Shown one piece after another: positions 30,785 through 38,700 of a stretch of DNA of 53,787 nucleotides (positions within the stretch are counted from its first letter, which is position 1; each line of letters begins with the position of its first letter). The stretch is from an uncultured Pelagibacteraceae bacterium. GTDB lineage: Bacteria > Pseudomonadota > Alphaproteobacteria > Pelagibacterales > Pelagibacteraceae. The DNA lies in the NCBI GenBank assembly GCA_902560225.1, contig CACEKT010000004.1:1-53787 (forward strand), written 5' to 3'. The translations under genes were made by a program, and so were the position numbers. Below the pieces are notes generated by a model. It saw only the letters and a list, made by a program, of their open reading frames with translations, searched no databases and had not been told where the DNA came from.

Positions 30785-31732
30785 TTAAATTATCCTATCG
30801 TTTAATTTAAATGCTTCCATTAATTCATTCCACTCTCTTTTTGAAAGACCAGAATTTTCAATATTAACATCTTCTCTTTTTATTAATTTTTCAATTATTA
30901 TTTTACCCTTTGCAGAAACCTCTGTTCCACCTACTCGATAATCCATGAATGCATCATAAGTTATTGGAGTCCATCTTTTCAACGTATCCAACATAATATC
31001 TGCATAAACTCTTATTTCGTATTGAGCATGACTATCGGCCCTTAATCTTAAAAAGTTCATTAAATTTAATAGATCAGTTTTCCAATACCACTGGGTATAA
31101 GTGTTCAATGTTAAATTCATTCTTGCAAGTTCTCTAGCAAGCCCTTTTTTGGACTCATCAATTTGAGAACCATCAAATCTTTGATTAAGCATTGTTTCGT
31201 AATTATTATATGTTCTTTCTGCATCATTTTTTAAAAGCTCTAAAACTTCTTTTGCCTGATCACCTTCCAGCACATCTCCTCTTCCTTGTCTGTTATTTAA
31301 TGATTGAGCTGCTAAATTTTCAGTTGTGGGTAAATAAAACTCTTTGTCTAAAATAGAATATCTTGCAGAATATTCATTAACATTTGCAGTTCTGTGCCTT
31401 ATCCATTGACGTGCGATAAATATAGGAAGTTTAATATGATATTTAATTTCACACATTTCAAATGGAGTACTGTGCCAGTGACGCATTAAATATTTTATTA
31501 AGCCTTCATCTGTGGAAACCTTCTTTGTTCCTTTGCCGTAAGAAACTCTTGCTGCTTGAACAATTGAAGTATCATCTCCCATGTAATCTATCACTCTAAC
31601 AAACCCATGATCTAGAGCTGGCACTGCTTCATAAAGAATTTTTTCCAATTCTGGAACTGTTGCTCTTTTTGTTTGATTGTTTTGAGATTGCTGGTTTTTT
31701 ATCTGATTAATTTGGTCTTTTGTTAGTTTCAT
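30785..31732 (-). CDS. thyX: FAD-dependent thymidylate synthase
   Basis: A 315-residue ThyX. The ThyX signature [15 protein letters not shown] starts at residue 112, after the FAD-binding region with [20 protein letters not shown]. It methylates dUMP using methylene-tetrahydrofolate and reduced FAD. It converges on the glycosyltransferase gene, 2 bp away. The Q/N-rich N-terminal 25 residues are a small extension. Confidence 0.96.
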   Translation of the reverse strand: MKLTKDQINQIKNQQSQNNQTKRATVPELEKILYEAVPALDHGFVRVIDYMGDDTSIVQAARVSYGKGTKKVSTDEGLIKYLMRHWHSTPFEMCEIKYHIKLPIFIARQWIRHRTANVNEYSARYSILDKEFYLPTTENLAAQSLNNRQGRGDVLEGDQAKEVLELLKNDAERTYNNYETMLNQRFDGSQIDESKKGLARELARMNLTLNTYTQWYWKTDLLNLMNFLRLRADSHAQYEIRVYADIMLDTLKRWTPITYDAFMDYRVGGTEVSAKGKIIIEKLIKREDVNIENSGLSKREWNELMEAFKLNDRII

Positions 31733-31764
31733 GATTATCGAGAGAATCGCTAATATAAGTTATA

Positions 31765-32463
31765 TTATTTTCTAAGCTTTATATATAATTTTCTTGCTAA
31801 ATTTTTTATTGAGAATTCTCTAGAATTTAATTTAACAGGTTCATTTAATTTATCATCGCTTATTTTTAAAACTTTTGCAGCACCAGTATAACAAAAATTA
31901 AAAGTAATATTAAAATTTGTTTTATTATTTTTATAAATTTCTAAAAGTCGATTAAATGTTTCTTTGTTATTAACCTCTTTAAAAAAATGATCATGTTCAG
32001 CTCCCTTGGTATAAAGTAACCAAGAAATATCATCAATTATAAATAAACCACCTATTTTTAACTTGTCATAATACCTGTAGAAAATTTCACTAACATGATC
32101 TGCTTTATGAATGGTATCAAGAAAAATAATATCAAATTTATTTGGTATCTCATTTTCAATTTTTTTTTGATCTTTATCCTCTGCAAGAATAAATTTCCAA
32201 TTTAAATCAGAAAATTTTTTTGAATAATCATTAATATCAATTGAATAAAGCTTTCCCTCATTTTGCTTACAAATATCTAAAAACATTGAAGTTGAAACCC
32301 CATGTCTTACTCCAAACTCTAAGATAGTAGGATTTTTATATTGTAAAAGTTCAGTATAAAAAAATTCAAAAAATTTGTGTTTTAGACCGGTTAGCTGATC
32401 CCATATTTGTTTAATTTCTTTATCTTCTATTCTTTCTTTAAAATCTTCAAAACTTTTAATCAT
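31765..32463 (-). CDS. Class I SAM-dependent methyltransferase, CmcI/Methyltransf_24-like
   Basis: A 232-residue protein with SAM motif I ILEFGVRHGVSTSMFLDIC, followed by GKLYSIDINDY, then IIFLDTIHKADHVSEIFYRYY and GGLFIIDDISW. This resembles CmcI-like methyltransferases often found in sugar or O-antigen clusters. It is clearly paralogous to the protein encoded at 40925-41551 (shared VSTSMFLDICKQNEGKLYSID / STKMFLEVCDQNDGNLISID pattern). The basic C-terminus might bind membrane. The substrate is unknown; a surface-sugar role is inferred from context. Confidence 0.78.
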   Translation of the reverse strand: MIKSFEDFKERIEDKEIKQIWDQLTGLKHKFFEFFYTELLQYKNPTILEFGVRHGVSTSMFLDICKQNEGKLYSIDINDYSKKFSDLNWKFILAEDKDQKKIENEIPNKFDIIFLDTIHKADHVSEIFYRYYDKLKIGGLFIIDDISWLLYTKGAEHDHFFKEVNNKETFNRLLEIYKNNKTNFNITFNFCYTGAAKVLKISDDKLNEPVKLNSREFSIKNLARKLYIKLRK

Positions 32464-32568
32464 TTAAATTTTATATATTATATTTGTCTGTGATATTAAA
32501 ACTAATATTAGTTTATTAATTAAGAATATAAAATATATTGTTAATAAACTGCTTAATTATTTAGAATT

Positions 32569-33300
32569 GTGAATAAAATAACTTTCATTATACCTTGCTA
32601 CAACTGCGAAAGCTATATTGTTAATAGTTATAATAAACTAAGAAAGGAAATTAGAAAACTTAATATAAAATATGAAATTATATTTGTAGATGATGGTAGC
32701 AAAGATAAAACATTCTATATTTTAAATAATTTAAAAAAAAAAAACAAATATATTAAAATTTTAAGAAATAAAAAAAATTCTGGTAAATCATTTTCAGTTA
32801 TTAAAGGAATAAATAAAAGCAAGAACAATAAAATTATAATGATTGATTGTGATCTTCCTTATCTAAGCTCTTTGAGAAAAATAATTTTTTATTTAAAAAA
32901 AAATGTAGATTTAATTATTGTAAATAGAAAACTAAAAAACAGTAGTATGATTAATAAAAATTTAAGTTTTTATCAGTTAATAAGATATCTTATTGGTGCA
33001 CTAATCGCATTTATAAATCTTAGATTTTTAAATATTAAAATAGTAGGTGGTGATACTCAGGCTGGATTAAAGGGATTTATAAAAATTAAAAATTTTCATA
33101 AAATTAAATTTATTTCAAAAAAATTTTTTTTTGATTTGGAATTAGTTAATTTATATTCCCTTCGAAAGTTAAAAATAATATCTATAAAATGCAAATATAA
33201 CATTCCAAAAGAATCCTCTATTAAAATATTTGATATTAAGAAAAACTTATTAATTTTAAATGAACTTTTTAGAGTTATTTATAATTATAAAAAAATTTAA
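32569..33300 (+). CDS. Glycosyltransferase family 2
   Basis: A 243-residue GT-A protein beginning with ITFIIPCYNCESYIVNSYNKL, then IIFVDDGSKDKTFYIL and the nucleotide-sugar motif MIDCDLPY at about 86-93. A hydrophobic stretch (LIRYLIGALIAFINLRFLNI) lies in the second half. It is very Lys/Ile/Asn-rich, reflecting stronger AT bias than the core genes. The start is GTG at 32569. It overlaps the convergent methyltransferase gene by 4 bp. A surface polysaccharide or glycolipid role is inferred. Confidence 0.82.
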   Translation: MNKITFIIPCYNCESYIVNSYNKLRKEIRKLNIKYEIIFVDDGSKDKTFYILNNLKKKNKYIKILRNKKNSGKSFSVIKGINKSKNNKIIMIDCDLPYLSSLRKIIFYLKKNVDLIIVNRKLKNSSMINKNLSFYQLIRYLIGALIAFINLRFLNIKIVGGDTQAGLKGFIKIKNFHKIKFISKKFFFDLELVNLYSLRKLKIISIKCKYNIPKESSIKIFDIKKNLLILNELFRVIYNYKKI

Positions 33301-34013
33301 CTTAGTTTACATTCAAAGTAAGCATAAAAAGAAAAATTTTTGATTGGTAATATAAGAGGACTCCTATGAAACTTACTAACAATAAAGTTATTATTTAATA
33401 AAATAGAAATTTCATTTAGAGAATTTACATGTTCATATTGTATTAATTTAGAATAATTCAACTTATGTTTTAACTTAAATGCAATTCCAGTTGATAACAT
33501 CCATCCAAGTTTAAAGGCTATTTCTCCCTCGCATGGTACAGCAATTTGTAATACACCGTTTTTACTTAAAAGTCTTTTACAAAGATCAATTTCCTTTGGG
33601 AGATTTAACAGATGTTCAAAAGTTGCTATTGATAAAATCTTGTCATATTTCTCATCAACCTGATCTAATGACGTAAATATATTTCTGATATGCTTCTTCA
33701 ATGGGCTATTGATATATAGCTCTGTAAAAGGTTCAACAATATCATAATTATTATAATTTGACTCATATTTAATATGATTAAGATTTCCTGCACCAATTTC
33801 TAAAATATTCATAGCAGATATTTTTGATACTTTTCTATGCATCCAACTTTCCATTTTCTGTGAGATCGTGTTAGTTACACCTTCACCACTTCTGTTAAGC
33901 ATATAATGTCTTTTGTAAATTTTTTTATATTCATCATTTAATTCAATTCTTTTTTTAGGATATCTATTAAGTATTTTTTGATATTCTGAATGACTCTTTA
34001 ATTTATGTAACAT
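33297..34013 (-). CDS. Class I SAM-dependent methyltransferase
   Basis: A 238-residue protein with motif I MNILEIGAGNLNHIKYE at about 70-86, YDIVEPFTELYIN, the post-II segment KILSIATFEHLLNL, and LLSKNGVLQIAVPCEGE. This is the Methyltransf_11/23 type that methylates small molecules or sugars. It starts directly at the stop of the membrane protein gene, suggesting a joint glycan modification unit. The substrate is unknown. Confidence 0.78.
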   Translation of the reverse strand: MLHKLKSHSEYQKILNRYPKKRIELNDEYKKIYKRHYMLNRSGEGVTNTISQKMESWMHRKVSKISAMNILEIGAGNLNHIKYESNYNNYDIVEPFTELYINSPLKKHIRNIFTSLDQVDEKYDKILSIATFEHLLNLPKEIDLCKRLLSKNGVLQIAVPCEGEIAFKLGWMLSTGIAFKLKHKLNYSKLIQYEHVNSLNEISILLNNNFIVSKFHRSPLILPIKNFSFYAYFECKLS

Positions 34014-35318
34014 TTAATCAACTTTCATATAAAAATTTTTTTTTGGATAGGGCCAAATTCCTATCATATAATTTTTATCTTTCCTCCATTTCTTTACCTC
34101 ATCACTCCAAGTTGGACAATTTATACAGTCTAAAAACTTAATATATTGATGTTTAACATTCTTTATAGGAGGTCTAAATTCATATATCCCAGTGATCAAA
34201 GCCATTGTTATTAAAAGTGAAAAAAAAATTCTAAATTTCTTATTAACAAAAAAATTTGAAAGTCTAAATAAAATTAACAGAAAAAGGCATCCAGGTAATA
34301 CAGCATATCTTCCACCTAAGTGAGTTCCTACACTACCAATAAATATCACTGAGGAGATTAAAATAAAAATTATAATTAACGACAATAAAACATAATCTTT
34401 TTTTAATCTTTTGAATATTTCTTTATTTAAAAAAAAATATACTAATATTGATAAAATTAGGACAATAATCATAAAAGAAATTTTCTCAGGAGACAAAGTT
34501 AATAAATTTAAATTTTCATAAAACCAATGTGTAAGCTGCCTTCCAAAAATTGGTTTAGCTAAGTTATTGTATATAAAATTTATAATAATATTTGTATTAA
34601 AAATAATTTCTAGTTTGGATCCTAACAATACGTTTGAAAATTTTGTATAAGCAATAATTGAAATTTGAGTTAATGTTCCAAGTAAAAGAAATACTAAGTT
34701 TATTAAATCATATCGTGTTTTTTTGTAGAAATATCTCAACATAAAGAGTGGTAATAAAGAACAACTGTAAATTCCTGAAAAACTTGCTAAAAAAATATTG
34801 AAATGAAGATAGCTATTATTTCTACTTTTGTTTTGTTTAATAAATAAAATAAAAATTGAGGTTAAGCATAAATAAATTTGACAATTTAACGAATTTAACC
34901 AAATTTCTGGTACAAAAGGTGGGGAAAACAATAAAATTAAAGCTATAATTATTTTTTGATTTTTTTTTTGTAAAAAATAAGATTCATAAAATAATGTGAC
35001 AACTATTAAATTTATAAAAATTATAAATGAACCATAAACTGTCGATAATGGTGCATACTCAAGTGGAATATAAGTTGAAATTTCTGTTAGGATGTTAGGA
35101 ACTATATTATAATAACCTGCTAGTGGTACAAAATAGAACATATTTTGTAAAAAATTATTATTTAAAGCAAATAAAAAATAATGGGATGCCTCCTCTCCAA
35201 TAAACCTACCATTTAAAAAAATATATGGACTTCTATAAAAAGAAATGGAGATTATTATTAATAAAAAAATAAACTCTATTTTATAATGTTTAAAATATTC
35301 TTTAAAGTGCTTGAGCAT
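34014..35318 (-). CDS. Polytopic membrane protein, possibly glycosyltransferase-like
   Basis: A 434-residue protein with about ten hydrophobic helices. FIGEEASHYFLFALNN near residue 40 recalls the acidic first periplasmic loop of ArnT/PMT-type lipid-linked sugar transferases (DE-containing loop), and a soluble tail contains CINCPTWSDEVKKWRKDKNY. I do not recognise a specific family. Its position before two methyltransferases and a GT2 suggests surface-sugar assembly. The start ATG is about 55 bp upstream of the ssrA region on the opposite strand. Confidence 0.6.
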   Translation of the reverse strand: MLKHFKEYFKHYKIEFIFLLIIISISFYRSPYIFLNGRFIGEEASHYFLFALNNNFLQNMFYFVPLAGYYNIVPNILTEISTYIPLEYAPLSTVYGSFIIFINLIVVTLFYESYFLQKKNQKIIIALILLFSPPFVPEIWLNSLNCQIYLCLTSIFILFIKQNKSRNNSYLHFNIFLASFSGIYSCSLLPLFMLRYFYKKTRYDLINLVFLLLGTLTQISIIAYTKFSNVLLGSKLEIIFNTNIIINFIYNNLAKPIFGRQLTHWFYENLNLLTLSPEKISFMIIVLILSILVYFFLNKEIFKRLKKDYVLLSLIIIFILISSVIFIGSVGTHLGGRYAVLPGCLFLLILFRLSNFFVNKKFRIFFSLLITMALITGIYEFRPPIKNVKHQYIKFLDCINCPTWSDEVKKWRKDKNYMIGIWPYPKKNFYMKVD

Positions 35319-35539
35319 TTTTGAAAAACTATTTGAAGTTTAATATTAATAATTTATATTAGATTTGTTGGTTTTCCAACTATGACGATAAACGAATTTC
35401 GTAATAACCATTGCGGACGTGGGGGCAGTACCCACCACCTCCACCATTAATATTTATGGGGGTGAACTAGATTCGACGGATGACTAAAGGCTATTCTTTT
35501 GTTCGGGATTGTTCCACCGTGACGGGCTAATTTATAATT

Positions 35540-35569
35540 GCTAACGAAAGTTACGCACTTGCTGCTTAA
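35540..35569 (+). other. tmRNA proteolysis-tag reading frame
   Basis: Codons GCT AAC GAA AGT TAC GCA CTT GCT GCT TAA give ANESYALAA. The ALAA end matches the usual protease-recognition tail of tmRNA tags. With the alanine carried by the tRNA domain the added tag would be AANESYALAA. The resume codon GCT is inferred by comparison with tmRNAs in general. Confidence 0.85.
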
Positions 35570-35595
35570 TTAACTTTGTTAATTAAGTAGACGGG

Positions 35596-35621
35596 GTTTG
35601 GGGCACCTGGCAACAGAACGC
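35596..35621 (+). repeat. ssrA 3'-end repeat, copy 1 (in the intact gene)
   Basis: 26 bases identical to positions 37599-37624, with the core CACCTGGCAACAGAACGC. This is the reference copy of a five-member direct repeat family (copies near 37.61, 38.68, 40.15 and 40.82 kb), all on the + strand. The position at the 3' end of a stable-RNA gene is typical of integration attB sites. Confidence 0.85.
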
Positions 35622-35634
35622 CCCTTCCTTTTTT
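35600..35634 (+). terminator. ssrA 3' hairpin and probable intrinsic terminator
   Basis: GGGGC (35600-35604) pairs with GCCCC (35620-35624) around a 15-nt loop, followed by TTCC and a T run. The same sequence, without an intact stem, recurs four times downstream. It is therefore both the transcript end and the probable attachment-like site. Confidence 0.7.
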
Positions 35635-35684
35635 AAAATTTGTTTGAGTTATCACTGCTAATTTAAAAATACAACCTGAAGAGT

Positions 35685-35701
35685 CGGAGTATGGACGGAA
35701 T
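35685..35701 (+). repeat. 17-bp direct repeat, left copy, flanking the GIY-YIG module
   Basis: CGGAGTATGGACGGAAT, matching 37528-37544 at 16 of 17 positions in the same orientation. It lies 1 bp outside the stop codon of the large GIY-YIG gene. The pair brackets exactly the two nuclease genes. Confidence 0.65.
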
Positions 35702-35702
35702 T

Positions 35703-36989
35703 TTATTTTTCAAATCTTCCATCTGATCCACGTTTAGCACCTTCGGCAATATGCATATGTTTAGTTGCTTTATTATAAATTTTTAAACGTCTTGCTGCGT
35801 TATATGCTTTTGGATCATTTAACTGCCAACTTATTTTAGTTTTATATTTTCTTGCAGAAGACATAACTTTTTTCTTGTTCCAAAACCTATATAGCTTCAT
35901 TTTTTTCATATGCGAAGTTATCTTATCAAGCATTTTTCTAGTGCTTGCTGTTGCATAAGCACTTGGTTCTTTTTTTCTCCATTCATATAAATTTGAATAT
36001 TTTGATGCAGAACTTTTTAATTCTTTATCTGTCCATTTATTTGGTCTCTTGAGACCTTTGTTCCAGGTATTTTCAACAATAGGTCTAGTCATATGTTTTG
36101 TTGCAATATTCAAAATTCCCATTTTTTGGGCTGCACCATATGCTCCTCCACTTTCTTCTGACCATCTTGCACGGTGTTTATATTTTTTTGCATCCTCTAT
36201 AATTTTTTCTCTTGTCCATATTCTTAAACCTTGCCAAACAGGTCTAATCATATGAGCTGTTGCCTCTTCCATCCATCCCTTGTCATGTGCTGCATTGACC
36301 GCTGAACGAAACTTATTGCTCCAAGCTGATATAGTTTTGAATTTTTTTGCAGAAATTATAACGGCTTCTTTTGTCCATTTAATTAACCCTCCTCCAATAC
36401 CACCCGTCTTTGCTATGTTGAGAATTTTAAATCCTTTATTTCTATAAAAATTTTCATATTTTTTTTCATTAAAAATTGCACGGTCTAAAGATGTATAGCC
36501 TGTCAGTTTTTTTGGTATTATTGCACTATGACCAAATCTTTTGCTTATTTCTTTAAATCTTTTTGTTTTAAGATGAGTTCTTATTCTTTTTTTAAAATTA
36601 TAAGTTAAACCTATATAAATTATCTTTTTATCTTTAACTTTTATAGAGTACACACATCTCCTCATAATATTTCCCAAAGGAACCATATGTTTTATAGCTT
36701 TTTCAAAGCACCCTCTTGCTTTAGCTGCATTATATGCGCTATTGGAATTTTTGCTCCAATCTGATTTATGCTGATATTTTTTAGCGTCTTTAATTATTGC
36801 TTGTACGGTCCATTTTTTAACAGTGTTATTTGGTAGACGATCCATATGTCTTGTTGCCTGATCTAAAATGTTTCTATTTCTAGGCCTTGCAAGTTCATAC
36901 ATAGCTGGACTATATTTTTTCCAGTCTCTTCTATTATTGTATTTTTTTGCGTCTTTAAGAATATCTTGATTTGTATATTTAAACCTCAT
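35703..36989 (-). CDS. GIY-YIG nuclease-domain protein with six helical repeats
   Basis: A 428-residue basic protein. A GIY-YIG domain lies at about 110-200: VYSI at 113, YIGLT about 12 residues later, RIRTHL with the catalytic-type Arg, and a Glu-containing helix leading to LNIAKTGGIGGG. Around it are six copies of a roughly 45-residue repeat with the pattern AKKY..-W-(S/N)-AY.AA-(A)-T.HM (about 5-52, 58-105, 203-248, 256-303, 317-365, 368-416). Such repeats occur in phage or homing-type endonucleases and probably bind DNA. It is translationally coupled to the upstream small GIY-YIG-like gene. A role in mobility is inferred. Confidence 0.8.
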   Translation of the reverse strand: MRFKYTNQDILKDAKKYNNRRDWKKYSPAMYELARPRNRNILDQATRHMDRLPNNTVKKWTVQAIIKDAKKYQHKSDWSKNSNSAYNAAKARGCFEKAIKHMVPLGNIMRRCVYSIKVKDKKIIYIGLTYNFKKRIRTHLKTKRFKEISKRFGHSAIIPKKLTGYTSLDRAIFNEKKYENFYRNKGFKILNIAKTGGIGGGLIKWTKEAVIISAKKFKTISAWSNKFRSAVNAAHDKGWMEEATAHMIRPVWQGLRIWTREKIIEDAKKYKHRARWSEESGGAYGAAQKMGILNIATKHMTRPIVENTWNKGLKRPNKWTDKELKSSASKYSNLYEWRKKEPSAYATASTRKMLDKITSHMKKMKLYRFWNKKKVMSSARKYKTKISWQLNDPKAYNAARRLKIYNKATKHMHIAEGAKRGSDGRFEK

Positions 36990-37495
36990 TATTCAGACTC
37001 AGCAAGGTTTTTTTCTGACTCTTCAATAAAGTCTGTAAACTCATAATCTTTATTATCTTCATCAACATAATCAAAAATATCTCTTAGATGATCCCATTCA
37101 TCTTCATTAATTATTTTTTTATCGAACCCATAATTAATGAGATTAGTAAAATTGATAATTTTTCCCTCTTTGATTTCTGTACGTTCAAATAATTTTTCTC
37201 TATTGTGTGGAAAAAAACTTAGTATTGTTAATACTTCTTTAACGCCTATATCGTACCACTCTCCATTCATGCTTAGATTATTATTATTAAAATAATGTAG
37301 AATTATCTTTTCAACTGACCTTGCTGCAAGCTCGTCTTTAAAACCTAAGTTTCCAAAAATAGTTAAACGACGAGGATTTCCAGTTTGCAGTTGTTTTAAT
37401 CTAGTTGGAGGATGATGACTATAACCGATTTTTATTGGACCATCTAAGCTATCTTCATACGAAATTAAATATACATGATGATTAAATTCACTCAT
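36989..37495 (-). CDS. T5orf172/MUG113-type GIY-YIG superfamily protein
   Basis: A 168-residue protein. HVYLISYEDSLDGPIKIGYSHHPPTRLKQLQTGNPR (shown in pieces: VYLI, IKIGYS, RLKQLQTGNP) and a later EKIILHYFNNN plus NGEWYDI match the T5orf172/MUG113 branch of the GIY-YIG fold, found in phages and mobile elements. The C-terminal 60 residues are acidic. Its stop is TAATG-style overlapped with the downstream large GIY-YIG gene, so both are made from one message. It may be a nuclease or DNA-binding partner. Confidence 0.75.
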   Translation of the reverse strand: MSEFNHHVYLISYEDSLDGPIKIGYSHHPPTRLKQLQTGNPRRLTIFGNLGFKDELAARSVEKIILHYFNNNNLSMNGEWYDIGVKEVLTILSFFPHNREKLFERTEIKEGKIINFTNLINYGFDKKIINEDEWDHLRDIFDYVDEDNKDYEFTDFIEESEKNLAESE

Positions 37496-37527
37496 TAATA
37501 TTTTAATACTAGCATATATAGTCTTGA

Positions 37528-37544
37528 CGGAATATGGACGGAAT
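37528..37544 (+). repeat. 17-bp direct repeat, right copy, flanking the GIY-YIG module
   Basis: CGGAATATGGACGGAAT, 16 of 17 matches to 35685-35701, starting 33 bp upstream of the small GIY-YIG gene. It contains an internal ACGGAAT repeat (37527-37533 and 37538-37544). It could be an element end, a recognition site for the nuclease, or part of the promoter. Confidence 0.6.
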
Positions 37545-37550
37545 CCACCC

Positions 37551-37631
37551 TTAAATTCTATATTTTCAATTCAAATTATTCACGAATAATGGTACTTTGT
37601 TTGGGGCACCTGGCAACAGAACGCACCTTCT
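37551..37631 (+). repeat. ssrA 3'-end repeat, copy 2
   Basis: 26 bases (37599-37624) are identical to the end of intact ssrA. The upstream part has a small hairpin ATTATTCACGAATAAT in place of the host's TTAATTAA-CTTTG-TTAATTAA hairpin, which suggests it comes from a different ssrA allele. The whole unit is about 85% identical by eye to copy 5 at 40754-40836. It lies between the GIY-YIG module and the FkbM gene. Confidence 0.85.
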
Positions 37632-37769
37632 AATCTCAAATTATGCATATTTAATTATAATAAGCGTCCGTAAAATTAAATTTTATACTAGATTTCATTC
37701 ATATTTCTTAAATATTCTGTAATGATTCTGGTGTAAGATATTAGCTTAAATATTTTTTAAATAGATTTA

Positions 37770-38558
37770 ATGAAAAAAATTTCAAAGTTTTTAAAGTCAA
37801 TAGTCAAAAATTTACTGCTCAAATTTAATTTAATACTTTTATTTAAAGAAGATTATTTAAAAATTGATCTTCAAAATTTAAAAAAATCTTTTCTTAAAGA
37901 TACTTCGTTAAATAATAAATTAACAATTGAAAATTTGTTATCTCATTTTTTTAAAAATCATAAAGATAGCAAGGGACAATTAATGCAAGATTTATTTGTT
38001 GATTATATATTAAATAAAAAAAATGGTTTATTTGTTGAGGTTGGAGCTTGTGATGGTTTAGTACTCTCAAATACTTACTGGCTAGAAAAGAATAGAAATT
38101 GGAGCGGTATATTATGTGAGCCAGCTAGTTTTTGGCACAAAGAATTATTTCAAAATAGACCTAATTGTATTTTAGAAAAAAGACCTATTTTTAGTGAACC
38201 AAAAAAAATTATAAATTTTAATGTTCAGGCTGGAGGTAGATCATTTATTGAAAAAGAGACAAAATCTAAAAAGGAGAATGTGATTACACTAGAATCAATT
38301 AGTTTAAACCAGCTGTTTTTAGAGAACAATTTAAGCAAAATTGATTATTTATCTATCGATACTGAAGGATCCGAGTTTGAAATTATAAAAAATTTAGATT
38401 TTAATAAATTTAGGCCTTGCACAATTACTATTGAGCATAATTATGAAAAAATTAAGAGAAATAAAATCCTTCATCTATTAACAAAAAACAATTACCTTAG
38501 AGTTTTTAAACAAGTAAGTAGATTTGACGATTGGTACATTGATAAAAATATTTTATAA
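37770..38558 (+). CDS. FkbM family methyltransferase
   Basis: A 262-residue protein. The FkbM domain covers about 75-250: GLFVEVGACDGLVLSNTYWL (SAM motif I), GILCEPASFWHKEL, then ITLESISLNQLF and DYLSIDTEGSEFEIIKNLDF near the end. Such enzymes methylate sugars or other small molecules in cell-surface pathways. It is alone in the interval between ssrA-end copies 2 and 3, i.e. a one-gene cassette. The N-terminal 45 residues are Lys-rich with a hydrophobic patch. The substrate is unknown. Confidence 0.88.
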   Translation: MKKISKFLKSIVKNLLLKFNLILLFKEDYLKIDLQNLKKSFLKDTSLNNKLTIENLLSHFFKNHKDSKGQLMQDLFVDYILNKKNGLFVEVGACDGLVLSNTYWLEKNRNWSGILCEPASFWHKELFQNRPNCILEKRPIFSEPKKIINFNVQAGGRSFIEKETKSKKENVITLESISLNQLFLENNLSKIDYLSIDTEGSEFEIIKNLDFNKFRPCTITIEHNYEKIKRNKILHLLTKNNYLRVFKQVSRFDDWYIDKNIL

Positions 38559-38663
38559 TTTTAGAGTAAAACTTTTTATTTTTTAGAGTCATAGTTCCAA
38601 GATTGAAGGGAACTGCTACATGGATTTGCATATGTTTTAGGTGCTATTAAAAGAGTCAATGTT

Positions 38664-38691
38664 AAGGTCACCTTGCAACAGAACACCCCTT
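38664..38691 (+). repeat. ssrA 3'-end repeat, copy 3 (degenerate)
   Basis: AAGGTCACCTTGCAACAGAA then CACCCCTT aligns with the ssrA end with a few substitutions; the GCAACAGAAC core is kept. Weak similarity to ssrA coding-piece sequence may continue upstream to about 38610, but I cannot be sure of it. It separates the FkbM cassette from the sorbosone-dehydrogenase-like cassette, whose stop codon is 9 bp away. Confidence 0.7.
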
Positions 38692-38700
38692 ATTAATGGT

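Larger units (their letters stand above)
35375..35634 (+). ncRNA. ssrA: tmRNA (circularly permuted, two-piece alphaproteobacterial type)
   Basis: The acceptor piece comes first: T-arm GTGGG-GGCAGTA-CCCAC (35419-35435) and 3' end CACCTCCACCA ending at 35446. After an 11-nt spacer the coding piece begins GGGGGTGAACTAGATTCGACGG at 35458. GGGGGTG pairs with CACCTCC as the acceptor stem. The tag frame at 35540-35569 reads ANESYALAA then TAA. AACGAA/TTTGTT and AATAACC/GGCTATT can pair the two pieces. The gene ends in a GC stem plus T run. It rescues stalled ribosomes with SmpB. The 5' end is approximate. Confidence 0.93.

Noticed and set aside
35385..35408. Short frame in the tmRNA acceptor region ending CGA ATT TCG TAA, considered as the tag
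   Set aside because: It does not end in a typical ALAA/AVAA tail; the frame at 35540-35569 in the coding piece does.
35319..35702. One-piece (unpermuted) tmRNA reading of the region
   Set aside because: No T-arm/CCA sequence follows the coding piece. The only T-arm with CCACCA precedes it at 35413-35446, and its stem pairs with the GGGGGTG start.
38610..38663. Extension of ssrA repeat copy 3 further upstream
   Set aside because: Scattered matches only (TGCTA, GTGCTATTAA); not separable from chance in such AT-rich DNA, so only the core was annotated.
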